64,000 bases of DNA, taken from contig OY987226.1 in NCBI GenBank assembly GCA_963920705.1, positions 12,092,501-12,156,500 on the forward strand. Direction: 5' to 3'. This document shows, one piece after another, positions 44,856 to 58,002 of this stretch (position 1 is its first letter; each line of letters begins with the position of its first letter). The notes under the pieces were generated by a model that had not been told where the DNA came from, ran no database searches, and saw only the letters and a list, made by a program, of their open reading frames with translations. A program made the translations under genes and the position numbers. Source of the DNA: Odiellus spinosus. Lineage: Eukaryota > Arthropoda > Arachnida > Opiliones > Phalangiidae.

Positions 44856-45747
44856 GGTACATATGTAACATCAAACGGTTACTAACTATCCCTTGATTTG
44901 GTTAGTTAAGGATATTAAATTTCTGTAGATGTCAATTCTTTGACTGAAATGAACTCAAACCTGTAAATCTGTAAACCTACATATGTAACTTTGGCAGTAC
45001 TAAGTACGTAGTCAGTTATGTAATCACTTTAGTTCAGTCAAAGCTACAGTCTTTTGCACTAATAACGCGTAGTCATAAACCCCTTGCTGTTCCCGGGCGC
45101 CTTCTAGAAGCGGATGCTCTTCATGCACACTGATTTCACGAAGTTTCATATTGTGCTGATGTATTTTTTACTTCTGCTGTCTTAGATAGATTTGGATAGA
45201 AATGCTTCATAAATATTTCCTATATATATTGACAGAAAGCGAGTGTCATATTCTGTAGTACTGCGTTCAAAAACAACTAAAATTATAACCTAATCTTCTT
45301 CCATATAATCTAACACACCTGCAATATATCTCTATACAACTGGCCTTTACCCGAAGAATATAAATTTATAGCGTAGCGTGGCGATCAACATGTTATTCCC
45401 CATAGAATCTCATCGATATTAAAGCTCGGCGCTTAAAACCTCGGGATGCCAGTGTAGCGCAGGCGGTATAATATCGAATAGACATCACTATAAACATAAT
45501 AATCATTTATTAAGATCGCGTAGGGTATATAAAAAGTCAGCGATTTCTACTCCACGCCCGCTATAGCCTTTAGGGACGCCTAGATTCGCGTGGAAAGAGA
45601 AACGAATGAAGATATGTTAGTGTATAGAAATCGGCCATAATGCAAACCCAATATATTCAGTTTTACGTAGACTGCGAGTAATTTCTGATACTAATTTCTT
45701 CAAAATTGGTGGTTATCGTATGAAAATTTTATACCAATATTTGGGTA

Positions 45748-45830
45748 GCGATTACGCGGCGATTTAGCTTCGATTCCGCTGCGAGTACAAGGCGATTACG
45801 AAGCGACCGCTGCGATTACGCCACGATTAC
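45748..45830 (+). repeat. Cluster of four CGATTAC motifs
   Basis: GCGATTACG occurs at 45748-45756, 45792-45800 and 45812-45820, followed by ACGATTAC at 45823-45830. Related GCGAnnnCG words lie between them. The spacing is irregular (44, 20 and about 10 bp). It could be a degenerate short repeat or a cluster of homeodomain-type sites. Confidence 0.6.
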
Positions 45831-46037
45831 ACCAGGGTATACACGGATTTCGACAAGTAGTTAAATTAAAGTTACATTCTAGCCTATACTGTTTGAGTTT
45901 AAATTATCAATTTCTCCATGAACAAACCATATTATTACGCCCATGAAACTAATATGAATTAAGCAATGTTAGAACCCGACAAACACGAAGTGGCTTATCA
46001 AATAATACGCCATACCTTAAATTCTATTCATCTTAGC

Positions 46038-46300
46038 CACGTGACCACGTGTTGTAAGTATCGACGTTGCTTGGGCGGCGTCTATAAAACTGGGCGGGGA
46101 GGGGCGCGGGAAATAGGAGCTATTCGTATAAGAGAAGAAATAGTTGATAGTTATTCGCATCAATGATGGAAGCAAAAGGCAATAACGGCCCCCAAGAGTA
46201 CTCTTCGGTTTCCCCTAGTATTAAACGGTGCAACAGACTTAGCTATATTTATATGGCGCTCGGAGGGCGAGCCCAACGGCTATAAAAGCGCGGTGTGTAT
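46038..46300 (+). promoter_or_regulatory. Candidate promoter region: paired E-boxes, GC box, two TATA boxes
   Basis: Two CACGTG E-boxes (46038-46043 and 46046-46051) are separated by 2 bp. TATAAAA follows at 46083-46089, directly before a GC box (GGGCGGGG, 46092-46099) and GGCGCGGG. About 190 bp further, GGCTATAAAAGCGCGG (TATAAAAG at 46281-46288) lies after a CpG-rich stretch. No coding exon downstream was recognised, so transcription is unproven. Confidence 0.35.
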
Positions 46301-47039
46301 AACTGGATGGTACTAATATACTCACGGGCGACTTTGGAAGGATCCTTACTTCCCATTAAAAAAGCACTTTTAATACGGAGTTTTTAGGACCTTTCTAAGG
46401 ATGCAACTAAGTATACGATGACGCACTTTTCTACGTATGTAGGAAATGCTTCTTTTTTTCTTAGGGGTATATAACTGCGATAGGTTGGTATAAGAATGGG
46501 CCTACGGAGGCTCGTATCAAACTCCGGGAAAGAAAGAAAATTGACAAATAAACAGCTAGCTAGCTATAGCCTCGAATCTCTACTATATAGGCTAACACTA
46601 ACTACGCTTACTATAAAATATATATATATCAAATGTATCAACTATATTGCTTAAAACTTTAAAATTCTTGTTGAAATTTTAAACTTTATTTTTCTTATTT
46701 TTATTTGATTGTGTTGAACGATGTTACGAGCCAAGAGAGTGTGGAAATTTCTAACACACGATAATGGTTTTGGTATCCCCGCATATGTTACTTACTAGTG
46801 ATGGTATCACGTACCTTACTTTAGACAAGTCGAAAATATATCATTAAATATCACTTATTCTTCGTTGATATCTTATCTTTAGATTTATATCCGGAGCGAA
46901 ATGTGAATAAAATCTTGACGGATGTGGATATGAAGCCAATTGGCCAGGAAATTTGAATATTGGATCAAGATGCCACATCATTGATAAATTAATTCAAAAG
47001 GAGAATTTAGAAACTGGCCCAAAAGGTAAGGGAATAGCC

Positions 47040-47520
47040 ATGGAATTTTTTATCGAGACCAAAGGTCAGGGAACAGTCTCGAAATTTGGATATTTTTGGC
47101 CAAAAGGCTAGGAGATTTAAAAATTAATCCAAAAGGCTAGGATATTTAAAAATTAATCCAAAAGGCTAGGAGTTTTAAAAATTAATCCAAAAGGCTAGGA
47201 GATTTAAAAATTAATCCAAAAGGCTAGGAGATTTAAAAATTAATCCAATTACGCTAGGAGATTTAAAAATTAATCCAATTAGGCTAGGAGATTTAAAAAT
47301 TAATCCAATTAGGCTAGGAGATTTAAAAATTAATCCAATTAGGCTAGGAGATTTAAAAATTAATCCAATTAGGCTAGGAGATTTAAAAATTAGGCCAAAA
47401 GGCTAGGGGATTTAAAAATAAAGCCAAAAGGTCAGGAAAGAGTCAGAATTGTCCATTTGAGCCAAAAGGTCAGGAAAGAGTCGGAATTGTCCATTTGAGA
47501 CCAAATGTCAAGCAATATTC
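47040..47520 (+). repeat. 29/30-bp minisatellite with degenerate flanks
   Basis: About 11 units beginning GGCTAGGAGATTTAAAAATT run from 47106 to about 47430. The first units have a 29-bp period ending AATCCAAAA. From 47222 a 30-bp variant ending AATCCAATTA takes over. Diverged outer repeats with CCAAAAGGTCAGGAAAGAGT and a 40-bp direct duplication (about 47423-47500) flank the core. The period switch records an indel fixed by later expansion. Confidence 0.95.
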
Positions 47521-50500
47521 TTAATGCATAGATTAAAACAAGAGGCTAAACAATTTTTAAATTGAGACAAAATATTAGAAAATTTATAAATTGAGATAAA
47601 TTAGCAAATTAGTATAAGGTAAAATCAGGTAATTTTGCTGAGAAAATGATATGCCAAATTATATTATAGGAGAAAAGGTATTTAACCATTTAAATAATGG
47701 AAATGAAAAGTATTTTAATCTACTTTTATGACAATTTATATACGCGTTTGTCAGAAATATATTTACCCAAATTTTATATTCGTAAAATATACGTCCAATA
47801 TAAAGTATCAATATGTGGCACTTTTAATTAAAAATTTAATTCACTCTACTAGAAATATGTTTACACCCGAATAATCTCAACTGTTATTTTACTAAAGAAT
47901 ATTGCTAGAATTATTGTCGCGTACAAACATTTAAAATATTCAAAATCAACGTTCAAGTTTATGTCAAAACTCGACAGAAACAATATAAACTTTCAAATTT
48001 AACGACACACGAATTCCAAATCGTTAAACTGCGAAAGGAAGAGAGTTTCATGCAGAATGAGTTAAAAAATAAATAAAGAAAACAATATACAACAGGGCAC
48101 AAATATTATAAATATTGTTGGAATCTAATTGAGTTTGCAACAAGGTCAAATCTTAAGAACTTCGACACTTATTTACATTCGCATAAAGCGATAAGGGCTG
48201 ATCACTTCACGTTATAGGTTTTCAATCCTTAATAGCTTGGACTGTACTAAAGTAATTATAGAACTGCATACGTATTTAGCATTACGAAAAGCTGTAATCA
48301 TTTACCTAATGACGTCATCGATATACAAGCTTTAAGGATGATTCTTACATTTACAATTTAATTTATAGAACTCCATGGTACAAAATTAAAGTTTAAGGTT
48401 GGTATCGGCATATTATTATACCAGTTTTATATTCAGTCTTGTATCACGAACGAAATACAGTTCGAACAATCTTTACTCAATGATTTCAAAGACAGAAATG
48501 TAACTATAGCTTCCTAAATGATGTAAATTCGGACTTCTCGCGATTGTAATACTGATAGAGATGGGTGTTTGAACATTAACGTGTCCTATGACTACTTTTC
48601 TTCGATGTTTCCCGCCAAAGTTTCGCGCCAAAATGACATCAGTGATGTAATATTCCCTTCGTACGTTGTACGCTTTATTCCGGGGGTAAAAGTTAATTAT
48701 TCCAGCTTGCGCCTCTCTATATATAAATTTTAGAAAAGGGATCTTCAGTGGCCCGTGAATCTTTATATTATTTAACAAGCAATTTTTCGGCATTTAAAAT
48801 TGGGTAGAATTTTGGAAGAATTGAGTACGGCACGAGGAAATTGGGATGGGGAATCTTTTCTGGGATTTGTTTTGATTATATTAAACACGCAGGATTCATT
48901 TCGATGGGTCGTATATGCGTGGGAGGGGGACTTAGTTTTAAATTAAAAGTGTCTGACTGGACTCTTTTACACCACTCGGATTAATAACAATTACGCTTAA
49001 CGGTCAGGTTAGGGACACAGGCGACATTAAAAGAGATATAGCGATAGTTGAAACATTTCGTTAGAACGAAATTTAAGTGGTTTAAAAAGGGAGGGCGAAA
49101 TGGAAGGATTTTCAAGGAATTTTTATGTATTATGGCTATATCGACTTCATATTTAAATTATTATGGTTGAAGATTATTTTTCTATATAAGGAATCCATAT
49201 CATTTTATTAGATTCAATTGGAATCCTAAAATACATAATAATACATGGTTAGAACATTTTCATTGGAACTAGCTGGTAACTTAAACCAACTGTAACGAAT
49301 TCGGTATAAGATATATTTTTATATTTTCGAACAATTTGTAAATTTTTCTGATTTACGTCAAACTATTCGAGAGCATAAACATTCGGAAACCTTAATTATA
49401 GTTTAAAAGGCTTTTTACATAAAATAAAAAAACATTTTTTCAAATATTTACAATTAGTAATTACAGTATTTAACTATACTATTTACTATTCACTATTTCA
49501 ATAACTATTTGTAATCAGTTACTATTAGCTATTCACTATTTCAATTACTATTTGTAACCAGTTACTATTTGCTATTTACTATTTTCAAATACTATTTTTA
49601 ACTAATTACTCTTACTATTTTTAATTACTAATTTTAGCAAATTAATATTTACTGTTCGCTATTTTCAATTACAATTTTGAACTAATTACTTTTTACCATT
49701 TTCAACAATTTACTTTAAACCAATTAATGTTTCTAACTATTTACTATTTTTAACTAATTACATTATAGTCGAGATAAAATCATTTATTTAATCTTTGAAT
49801 TTAGGACACCTATAGTTTATAATAATTCAAATATCAATATCATTTTAATTTCACCATTTTTCCACCATCCCTTGAAACTTTCTCTCAATCCGAAATTTAA
49901 AAGGAGACAGTCTAAGGTGACGCTTTTAAAGTTTTAAAAGCTAAAATATTTATCCAAGATCCGCCTCGAAACTAATTCTAACAGGGTCGAGGTATTTTAA
50001 AAGATAGAGAAAGCTTTACTAGAAAGTTAGAGGTGGTAGGGTGTAAGGGAGGGGAGAATCTTAACTTTTAATTCAAACGTCGCGGTGTTATCCAGAACAG
50101 CAGCAGCGGTGCCAGGTTTGCCTTTGATGCTCGCGCGATTTATGTTACAACTTCGAAATTGATAGCTATTTCTCGTTCTCCGAGAATGAGATAGAGAGAC
50201 GCTATAGAATACTTTCTGTGACTATACGAACAAGGGAGGAGGAGAGGCGAGAGGGGGTACAGGAGTGGAAATCTTTTGGACGTTTAATTTAAAGACGATC
50301 CTCTTCTCGAGGGTAGGAACCTAAATGGTTCGTTTCGTGCCTTATACGCGATCGATTTTTGGCGCTCGTGATTGGATTGAAAGGGTTATTTGGTCTAGGA
50401 GAATGGGAGGTATATTCGGATTCGAAGGTGGGAGGGAGGAAAATGCTGTTTTAAATAGATGGAATTTATTCGAGTTTAATTTATTTGCGGGGTCCCATCC

Positions 50501-52552
50501 CCTTGTTAATCGAATGAGCCTCGGGGAATCTAGAGCTTAAATATATATATTTAATTTTATTCTCAAATTTTCCAAGCCACAGTCGCAATTTGTCGGTTTT
50601 GTTCGCCGTATAATATGAATCAAATTTAATTTTTAAAAATTTTGAATCTTCTTATATAGGGAATAAAATGTGCATTTTATTTTAATCAAGATGGTTTGGC
50701 AGAATATAAAAAGCTGACTCGGATTGATATACGTTGTTTAATCTCTTCAGGAATAAAATTGAAGAAAATTTCATTTTCAGTTCATCTTGAACCTAAAATG
50801 TTAGTTATTATTATATTAAACATAATATACCCTTAGAAATTTCCTTCAGGTGTTTCATTTTAAGCAATACTTCTCTGCTCACCCAAGGTCCAAAAATGTG
50901 GACCATCGTGATAAGTCAAAATTTTGGTCAGCTCATTCAGAATTCCTCCCGAAAAATTAAAATGGCTTACATTTATTTAGTGTAACGCTTTAAAATGATC
51001 GAAGACGTGTGACACCTTTCATTATAACAAACGTTAATCGCTCGAAAAATTTAAAAAGCGACTTTAGTTTAAGCTGTGATTTCCACCCCACATTACTTGG
51101 AAAACTCGTACTTAGTACTTGCTGGAAACCAAAGTTGTAGTTTAATCTTTTTCTGGGTCTATTACAGTTTGTTAAATTAATTTCATTAAAGAGACTATAG
51201 GCGTAAATACAGAAAAAACGTTATTCGGACTGTTAAAACTCCCTAACTAGAGCTACGTTCATACTAACTATCCTATGCTAGTCGATTTTATTCGATAAAA
51301 TCAAATAGATATATTTAAATTGCCGCTCGGAATCGGTTTAAGTGCCACCTGTTCGCATTGTTTAATCTGTAGGTTGTTGATGCCGAATCGATTTGAAACT
51401 GGTTCCCGAAGCAGCTTCGAGAAATCGATTCGAGAAAAAAGATTTTCTCCTTCCGTTCACACGACTCCAGCGTAACGATTTGATTGGATTCCAAGGCGTA
51501 TAGTATAAACGCAGCTTAGATGAGTCAGCATAAAAATGGATCACTGCAACCTACATTTTTGGTGATTCAACTCATCCAACTTATTATATTCAGAAACTTG
51601 ACTAAAAACAAGAGTTAACTCAACAAGTTGAGTCCTCAAAAGTCCTGAATTTTGAACTGAATTGCATACTCAGTTCAATCTTAAAAATAAGCGAAATTTC
51701 CACTCTAAAACCATATAAGTTTTTTATGAAAATTTAAGTCGCTTATATAAGGTTGAATTACTCTCTGGAGTACAGATTATAACCCCCTAAGAATCTCTCA
51801 ACATCATGGGTACATCATGGATTGGTTATACCAAAACACGATACACCTCAGCTCCATGTCTTTGATTAAAGTAAGGTCTGGGTTGGGTTAACAACTTATA
51901 ACCGTAAAGTCCTATATTCGATATATAGAATAACACAACCAATAGCTTCCAAACACGCAAAAGAGATAAGAAGATATAAAAATCCTACAATTTTTTTAGT
52001 ACTGGTAAAGGTTGCATCCAGAGACCTATATAGAAAAAACGTTTTTTTTGGGGGGTATAGGTAATCTTCAGTGACCCATGAAATAGTCCGAAGAGCTAGG
52101 ATAGAAAGAGACCATGCCTGGCTGCGAGCTGTAAAGGAGGGAGGGTGAGAATGTTCCTTCGTTTCGCTAGTTTTTGAACGCGGGCTCGGGGCAACATCCC
52201 CTTATACAGAGAGAAAAGCTTCTAGGGACCACCGAAGCTTTTTAATGGAAAGGGAACATTTGAAATTGGACAATAAATCAAATCTAGAATACCGAGAAGA
52301 GAGAGAGAGAGAAAGAGAGCGGACCAGAGAGAGAGAGAGAGGACGGGTTGCTCGAATGCTTGGTAGTCGCGTGGGATAAGCTTAAAACCCAGCAGCGCGA
52401 TTGAGGGAGGCTCAAGAGCGGAAAAGGATGCTGCTACGCCGTCGAGCTAGGTTTCCGCGCGGGATAAAGCGGAGATAGTTGATCCCCTTACTAGAATGCG
52501 CTGCTTAAAATATTATCTGAACAAGGTTTAAAGGGATGATGAAATGTATTAT
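47521..52552. other. AT-rich non-coding stretch
   Basis: No gene was recognised. A 106-codon minus-strand open frame at 48473-48793 has no family resemblance. CpG-rich, promoter-like patches occur at 50080-50420 and 52130-52500. An interrupted GA microsatellite lies at 52294-52342. Confidence 0.45.
49440..49765 (+). repeat. Degenerate low-complexity tandem repeat (ATTACTATTT)
   Basis: Repeated variants of CTATTTTCAATTACTATTTG and TAACTAATTACTATTT occur with a rough 35-bp period but many substitutions. This is an old decayed AT-rich array. Confidence 0.75.
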
Positions 52553-52708
52553 GTAAACTTATTTCTACACGGAAACACTTCACTTTGTTCAATGAAACTT
52601 TGATTAGCGGAACTTATGATGAAGTTATAGCTTCAAAACGTAGTGAAAATAAAATAATTATAGTTTTATTGAACGAAGTGCAGTGTTTCCTTGTAGAAAT
52701 AAGTTTAC
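52553..52708. mobile_element. 156-bp inverted-repeat MITE
   Basis: The arms at 52553-52599 and about 52662-52708 are reverse complements at about 40 of 45 positions, with outer ends GTAAACTTATTTCTACA and its inverted partner. The 60-bp centre has no open frame. No convincing target duplication is seen outside the ends. Confidence 0.8.
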
Positions 52709-55700
52709 CTGCAACATTATTAGGATTAAAAAAATCGTGAAATATTTGTAGATTTCAATAAAAAAAGCGTCCGTGTTATGAAATTGAAGTTATTATCCTT
52801 CAAAAGTCTTGGTAATTACGCGTAACTATTAAATAATATTGATATAGTATGACTAAATATTTTTATATTGGGAAACGCGTCAGCCACGTGACATCGTTAA
52901 TTCATCTCGTGACCAAAGGTATATAATTGGTGATTTCATGAAAAATACAGCTATATGAAACCAGAAATTCAAAGAATTTAAACATTAATTATGAACTTAA
53001 TTTTTTTTATTACTGAGAAGACCTAAAATCTGTTGAAACTTGGGTCCACCGTAAGGTCAATCTTTTTGAATAGCGTTATGTAGTTGAAGTGTGTGTTACG
53101 TTGATGGTATAATGAATACTGATATTTCGTTCATATTTTAGGAATGAGGATCAATCCTGCAATCATATTAAATATATAAATTTCATTATTCCTTTAAAAT
53201 TGTTTTATATCGATAGGGAAAAGGTCTGTAGGGTTGGTTAACGCGTTGTTTAACGGTAGTGGGATGGACTCTTTAAAAGTTCCTCTTCTCTTGTTGCTCC
53301 TGGCATCGTTCTCTCTCCAGCATATAGCCTTATAGGTTAGGATAGGAGAGAAAGCGCTCCCAAAAATTCTAGCGCCAAAACCGTTCCAGTCGAGCGGCGC
53401 TCGCGCGCGGATCCGTTCCGGTTCAGATGGCGAGCCGATCCCGCCAAACACGGACTCTCTCTCTTTCTCTCTACCCTTTAAAAGCCAACGAAACAAGGAA
53501 TTGAAGACTTAAAACTCCAGGAGAAAGGCAGAAGGAAGAGGGGGGGGGGGGACCTTTAAGATAGGCGAGGCTGAACTTTAACCGAATCAAAATTTATGCT
53601 CGGCGTCAGAGAAACAGACAACTATTTAGTAATGGGGAAAAGAGAGATGGAATCCTACTGAATCTTCTGTTTCTCTTGGTTTCTCGGGATGTAGAGGAAG
53701 ACTGTGGGGATCCCGAGATGTCTTTTCAAAGGGAGATTAAAAACAAAAATCAGCTTATTTTTATATATTCCATGCTTCGATAAATTAGGAGGTAGCCATT
53801 TTTTCTATATTTTCATTGTGTACAATTTTTATAATTCTCCTATATTTTAATTTGTTTAAAATCTTATAAATTTTTAGTGAATTTTGTATTTTTTTTAAAT
53901 GGTAGATTTTTCTTTTAATTAATTTTAAACGTTTCCTAAATTTATGGTAAATTTCCATAAATGTATGGTAGTTTTAATGTTTTATGAATTTACGATAAAA
54001 TTCCCATGAATTTACGATAAATTTGCCATGAATTTACGATAAATTTGCCATGAATTTACGATGAATTTTCCATGAATTTACGGTGAATTTTCCATGAATT
54101 TACGATGAATTTTCCATGAATGAGCGATGAATTTTCCATGAATGAGCGATGAATTTCCTATGAATGAGTGGTAAATCTCTTAGTGGATGGTAAATTAATT
54201 TTTCCTAATGTTTAATATGATAAATTTCTCATATTTTCCAATAATGTATAACTAACTTTTGCGATTAGACAGTGCTAACCACCCTTTTGGCCCATGACCA
54301 AATTCTTTTGAGAAAATAATAAATTAATAATAAATTAGTCCAAAAAAAATCTATTTTGGTCTGTGCAATATAATAGTTGCAACGAGAACGAAATACCGTT
54401 TATAGGTAACTTAGAAAATCTTTGTTTTTCACTCTCACTTTAAAAATATTTTCTACTTCTTCTACTTCGCGAGTTAAACACTAAATAGCGTATCAAAGCT
54501 GGTACCTTGTGCTGGTATCTAGAGAAGCCAAAAGGGCAATATCATTCTTGTCAAGGATGTGTAATCGGGTTTCCTCGTACATATCGGCTTAACATTTTTG
54601 CCAAGCTGGAAAACACGAAGGTTTTTTTTTAGGGGGGACGAAGGGCTTGAGAATTTTCGATTTCAAAGAGAGGGTAGGTGATTTCCCGAGCGCATTTTAG
54701 AGATATCCCGTTGTACGTGTCTTGTACCATCCCAAGTCCAGTTGAACAAAATTCAAATTTGGGGTCCGTTTTCTAGGAAAACGATGATCATGCGTGGCCT
54801 GGAATTTCTTTAATTTCCAAAATACAACGATGATATTTAAGTTATTTAAAAGGAAAAATATCCTGTTTCGTTTATTTTTGGAATCACCATGCTCAAAAAC
54901 GTTTTTGAGAAGTGTCAAACACTTTTGAAGTTAAAATTAATTACTAAAGTGAGCTCAACTTTTAATAACAAATGAAGCTTAAAAGCAATTGGGTATATAC
55001 CGTTTTGCAAAGGATGTCTCAAGTCGTTTATTTAAATTTATATTGCTAATTCCATCAAACTTGAGTAAGTTTGACCCTTCAACAATAACCAAAACATCAA
55101 TAAATAGTATTTTATCTATGCTACTGGAGTATAGTGAATACTGTCCTCATTTAGATATGATATTTGATTTAGCTAATCACACGAAACATCCGAAACAATA
55201 TATCTATACTGACATTGGCTTAATTCTTAATTGAAAACCTTGTCTTTAAATTCTCGCTTGCCTCATTGCGTATCATTTAAAGGTCCAAAATTCCGATCTG
55301 ATTGCGGGCTGCCACGACCGCGCGGGGGGGGGGTGTTTGTGGCTATTTTGCCTTAAACGAATCCGACTCATTCCAGTCAAATTAGTCGCGGCTGTCGAGA
55401 TCAGGTTGGGTGGCGGGAGATGAAGGAATTAAAAGAGAAAGAGAGGCTTGTTTTTAAGACACCCCGAGAAACCCCAGGGGGATGAATTAAGAAAAGCGAG
55501 CTTAATGCCGATGTCCCCCTTTCGGGATATACGCGCGTTTTGATTCGAGCTACGCCATGTCAACGGTTCTTTTGATTAATGACGAAACCCCAAAGAAGAT
55601 TCAACGTTGTTTAATGTCTTATTACAAATTCTCATTATTCGACACCCTAACCCCAGCTTCTTAAAGACTGCTTAACACGACAGTGTATATAATTCTCATT

Positions 55701-57620
55701 TTCTTATTTAATTGAGCTCGTGTTCGGAAATTGCCAGAGATGTCAAGAGCAAAATACTCTAGGTTAGTGCCTAACATGGAAAAAAATATAGAATTGTTAA
55801 ACAAATTATACAAATTTTCAAAACGAGATCATGGAGATGATATGAGATGGAACCTTGCGTAATGACAGTCTGGCCAACTTCCTTGCATTGTTAACTTTCC
55901 TATTGTATAAGAGATCAGTGTGAAAAAAAGTTATTTAATTTGGAAACCAGCTAGTCAAAATTTCAAGAAATAGAAGTCTGTGATTGGATTTATAATGGCG
56001 CTTATTTTCTGATATTATAAATTTTGAGCATTATGGCTTAGGTCATAGATGCATACCGGATATTCTGTCTCGACATTAATCGATCTAGCCTACCGGACGC
56101 TTCGGTATGCGTCGCTGAACACGACAATATAATACTAAGAAAAGCGGGGAGTAAGTTTTGAGGGCCAAACTCTAGATTAGTAAAAGCATTTTTATTAAAT
56201 TATCTCATTTGAATAAAACGTTCTTTTTTTGTACCAAAGACTTACTCTTCAATTGCATGAGTGCCAATTTGACAGTGCAATAAATTCGATTTCTCTTGAA
56301 CTCTGAATTCAGCTAGTGCAATAATATTTTGTACAAGTACTGAGTTCTCCGGAGTCTATGTAATTCGAAAGAATGTTCTGTTGGTACTTAAACAAGTTCT
56401 GAACAGAGAATTAATCTGGAAAAGTTTATAACTTTCAGACATGAACATGGAACTCAAAAAAAGAGGGGTAATGAATTTTGTCGAGTGAACGGTCCTTAAC
56501 CTAAGACAAAAGACCTAGCTATTGGGAGAGGAATCTTCCACCCTTCGCGCGGCGAGGTTCTCGAAGGTTCTCGTTATAAGCAATGGTCTTTTAATTGAGA
56601 TAATCCCAGGCTCCCTATAGTTTCAATCATACTACCGACAAACTCTTCTCACGCTTCGATTCGTCCTACCAACTACGATTAATGAAGCAATGTTGGAGGA
56701 AAGAGAGATATACGGGTATGGCTAACATCACCCTTTTTGAGCCTTTCCATATATTCATCTAAATTGTTTGTACGAACTTGAATGCCAAAGCAGTTTAGGC
56801 ACCTCCCCTTTTTAGCTGGAGAGACTTGGGAGAGTTTTTTCGGTCTTCCTTTATTTTCTTATATAATCGATTATAATCTTTAAACGAATATGAATTTCCA
56901 TAGAATAACCTGTTTTTCTATGGGAATTTCGATTCCTTCTAAGGTTGTTTGTGAATATAAGTTGTTCTCTTCCCATCTTCTCTTTTTCTCAAGCTTATAC
57001 TTTTAATCGTCGTTGCAGTTCATCGACTTCCTAATTTCTCCGAGCTGCAGAATCACGTCTATAGTTTCTAAATTATATTACGAAAGATAAGGTGGATGGT
57101 TACGTAATGTTAATCATAGTAAGGAATGAAATAGTTCAAGAAGTTTCTCGCAAAGAGTAGGATGTAATTAGATACAGAGCTTGCAGTAAGTTTTCATTAA
57201 ACGCAAAGCTAGTTAGTGAGAAATGTATGAAGACTAGATATGTAAATGATGAAAATTTTAATCAATTCTTACTATAAGTATTGCTATAGGCTTGAAGTGG
57301 CGTATACAGAAATTTAGTGCTTGTGATATACTAGAATAGAAAGTAATGGTTACCATTAATAATCGATGATGAATTACATTTTATTATAACCTTTTCGAAG
57401 GGGATTGAAATATGGTGGACCTATTAGTTGGTTTCGGAATAGAATTAGTTTCTTTCATGCATTTATGATATCTATCTTCGCCATAGGCAAATATATAAAA
57501 TGCTTTTTTGACTCGATCGTTCAACTTGTTGAGTTTAGCCGAAATCGTCACTGTATTAGAAGGCAAGTGATGTAATCAGTCATGTCAAAGAAACAAGTAG
57601 AGCAAAGTATTTTATATATT
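52709..57620. other. Non-coding stretch
   Basis: No gene was recognised. A CpG-rich, promoter-like patch lies at 53290-53460 (with CAGATGGCGAGCC and an E2F-like TCCCGCCAAA), followed by a CT tract and a 12-G run. A 22-bp array at about 53950-54190 is listed separately. Another GC-rich patch lies at 55300-55560, with a 10-G run. The rest is AT-rich with isolated open frames of 60-80 codons. Confidence 0.45.
53950..54190 (+). repeat. 22-bp tandem repeat
   Basis: About nine or ten units of CATGAATTTACGATGAATTT plus TC (variants GATAAATTTG, GGTGAATTTTC and GAGCGATGAATT) run head to tail. Diverged copies continue upstream to about 53890. Later units switch TTTACG to GAGCG, showing a second subtype spreading at the right end. 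Confidence 0.9.
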
Positions 57621-58002
57621 TAGTGATTTTTTTATCGGTTTCTTATCGCTTAAATAGGCCTAATCCACTAGTAAAAAAATTACAAACAAATATTAAACTA
57701 AAAAAAAATTAAACGTAAAATAGGCTTAGCTAGATTCATGGAGATCCTGAATTTCTTTGCTTTGAATGTTCAGCGACCAATGAGCAGAGGCCCGTCGTAA
57801 AAGCGAGATCTCCGTGAGACTTCGAATAACATTCGATTGGTCGCTGACCCATTCAGGATGTCTATGAATCCAGCTAATCCTATTTTCCAGGTAAGTTTTA
57901 AATTGGTTTAATATTTGTCTGTAATGTTTTTACTGGTGGATTAGGCCTATTTAAACGATAATGAATCTATTAAAAATCACTTCGGTTGCATTCTCCCTTT
58001 AA
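57621..58002. mobile_element. TTAA foldback MITE, second copy with lost left tip
   Basis: It has the same architecture as the 6.1-kb copy: TTTTTATCGGTTTCTTATCG, TAAATAGGCCTAATCCA and AAAATAGGCTTAGCTAGATT on the left, and the inverted counterparts ending GGTTGCATTCTCCCT next to TTAA (57999-58002) on the right. The outer ~24 bp of the left arm, including its AGGGAGAATGC tip, is missing. The centre differs from the first copy (a GCGACCAATGAG/ATTGGTCGCTGA inverted pair). Confidence 0.88.

Larger units (their letters stand above)
42019..47039. other. Non-coding stretch with CpG-rich patches
   Basis: No gene family was recognised. A CpG-rich patch at about 42290-42780 includes the inverted repeat GGTTCG/CGAACC around AACG and is open for 68 codons at 42515-42721 without family resemblance. 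Another patch lies at 43680-43800. A tRNA-like B-box, a CGATTAC cluster and a promoter-like region at 46.0-46.3 kb are listed separately. Confidence 0.45.

Noticed and set aside
48473..48793. A 106-codon minus-strand open frame
   Set aside because: No recognisable motif, no splice structure and an AT-rich context. It is compatible with chance in 64 kb.
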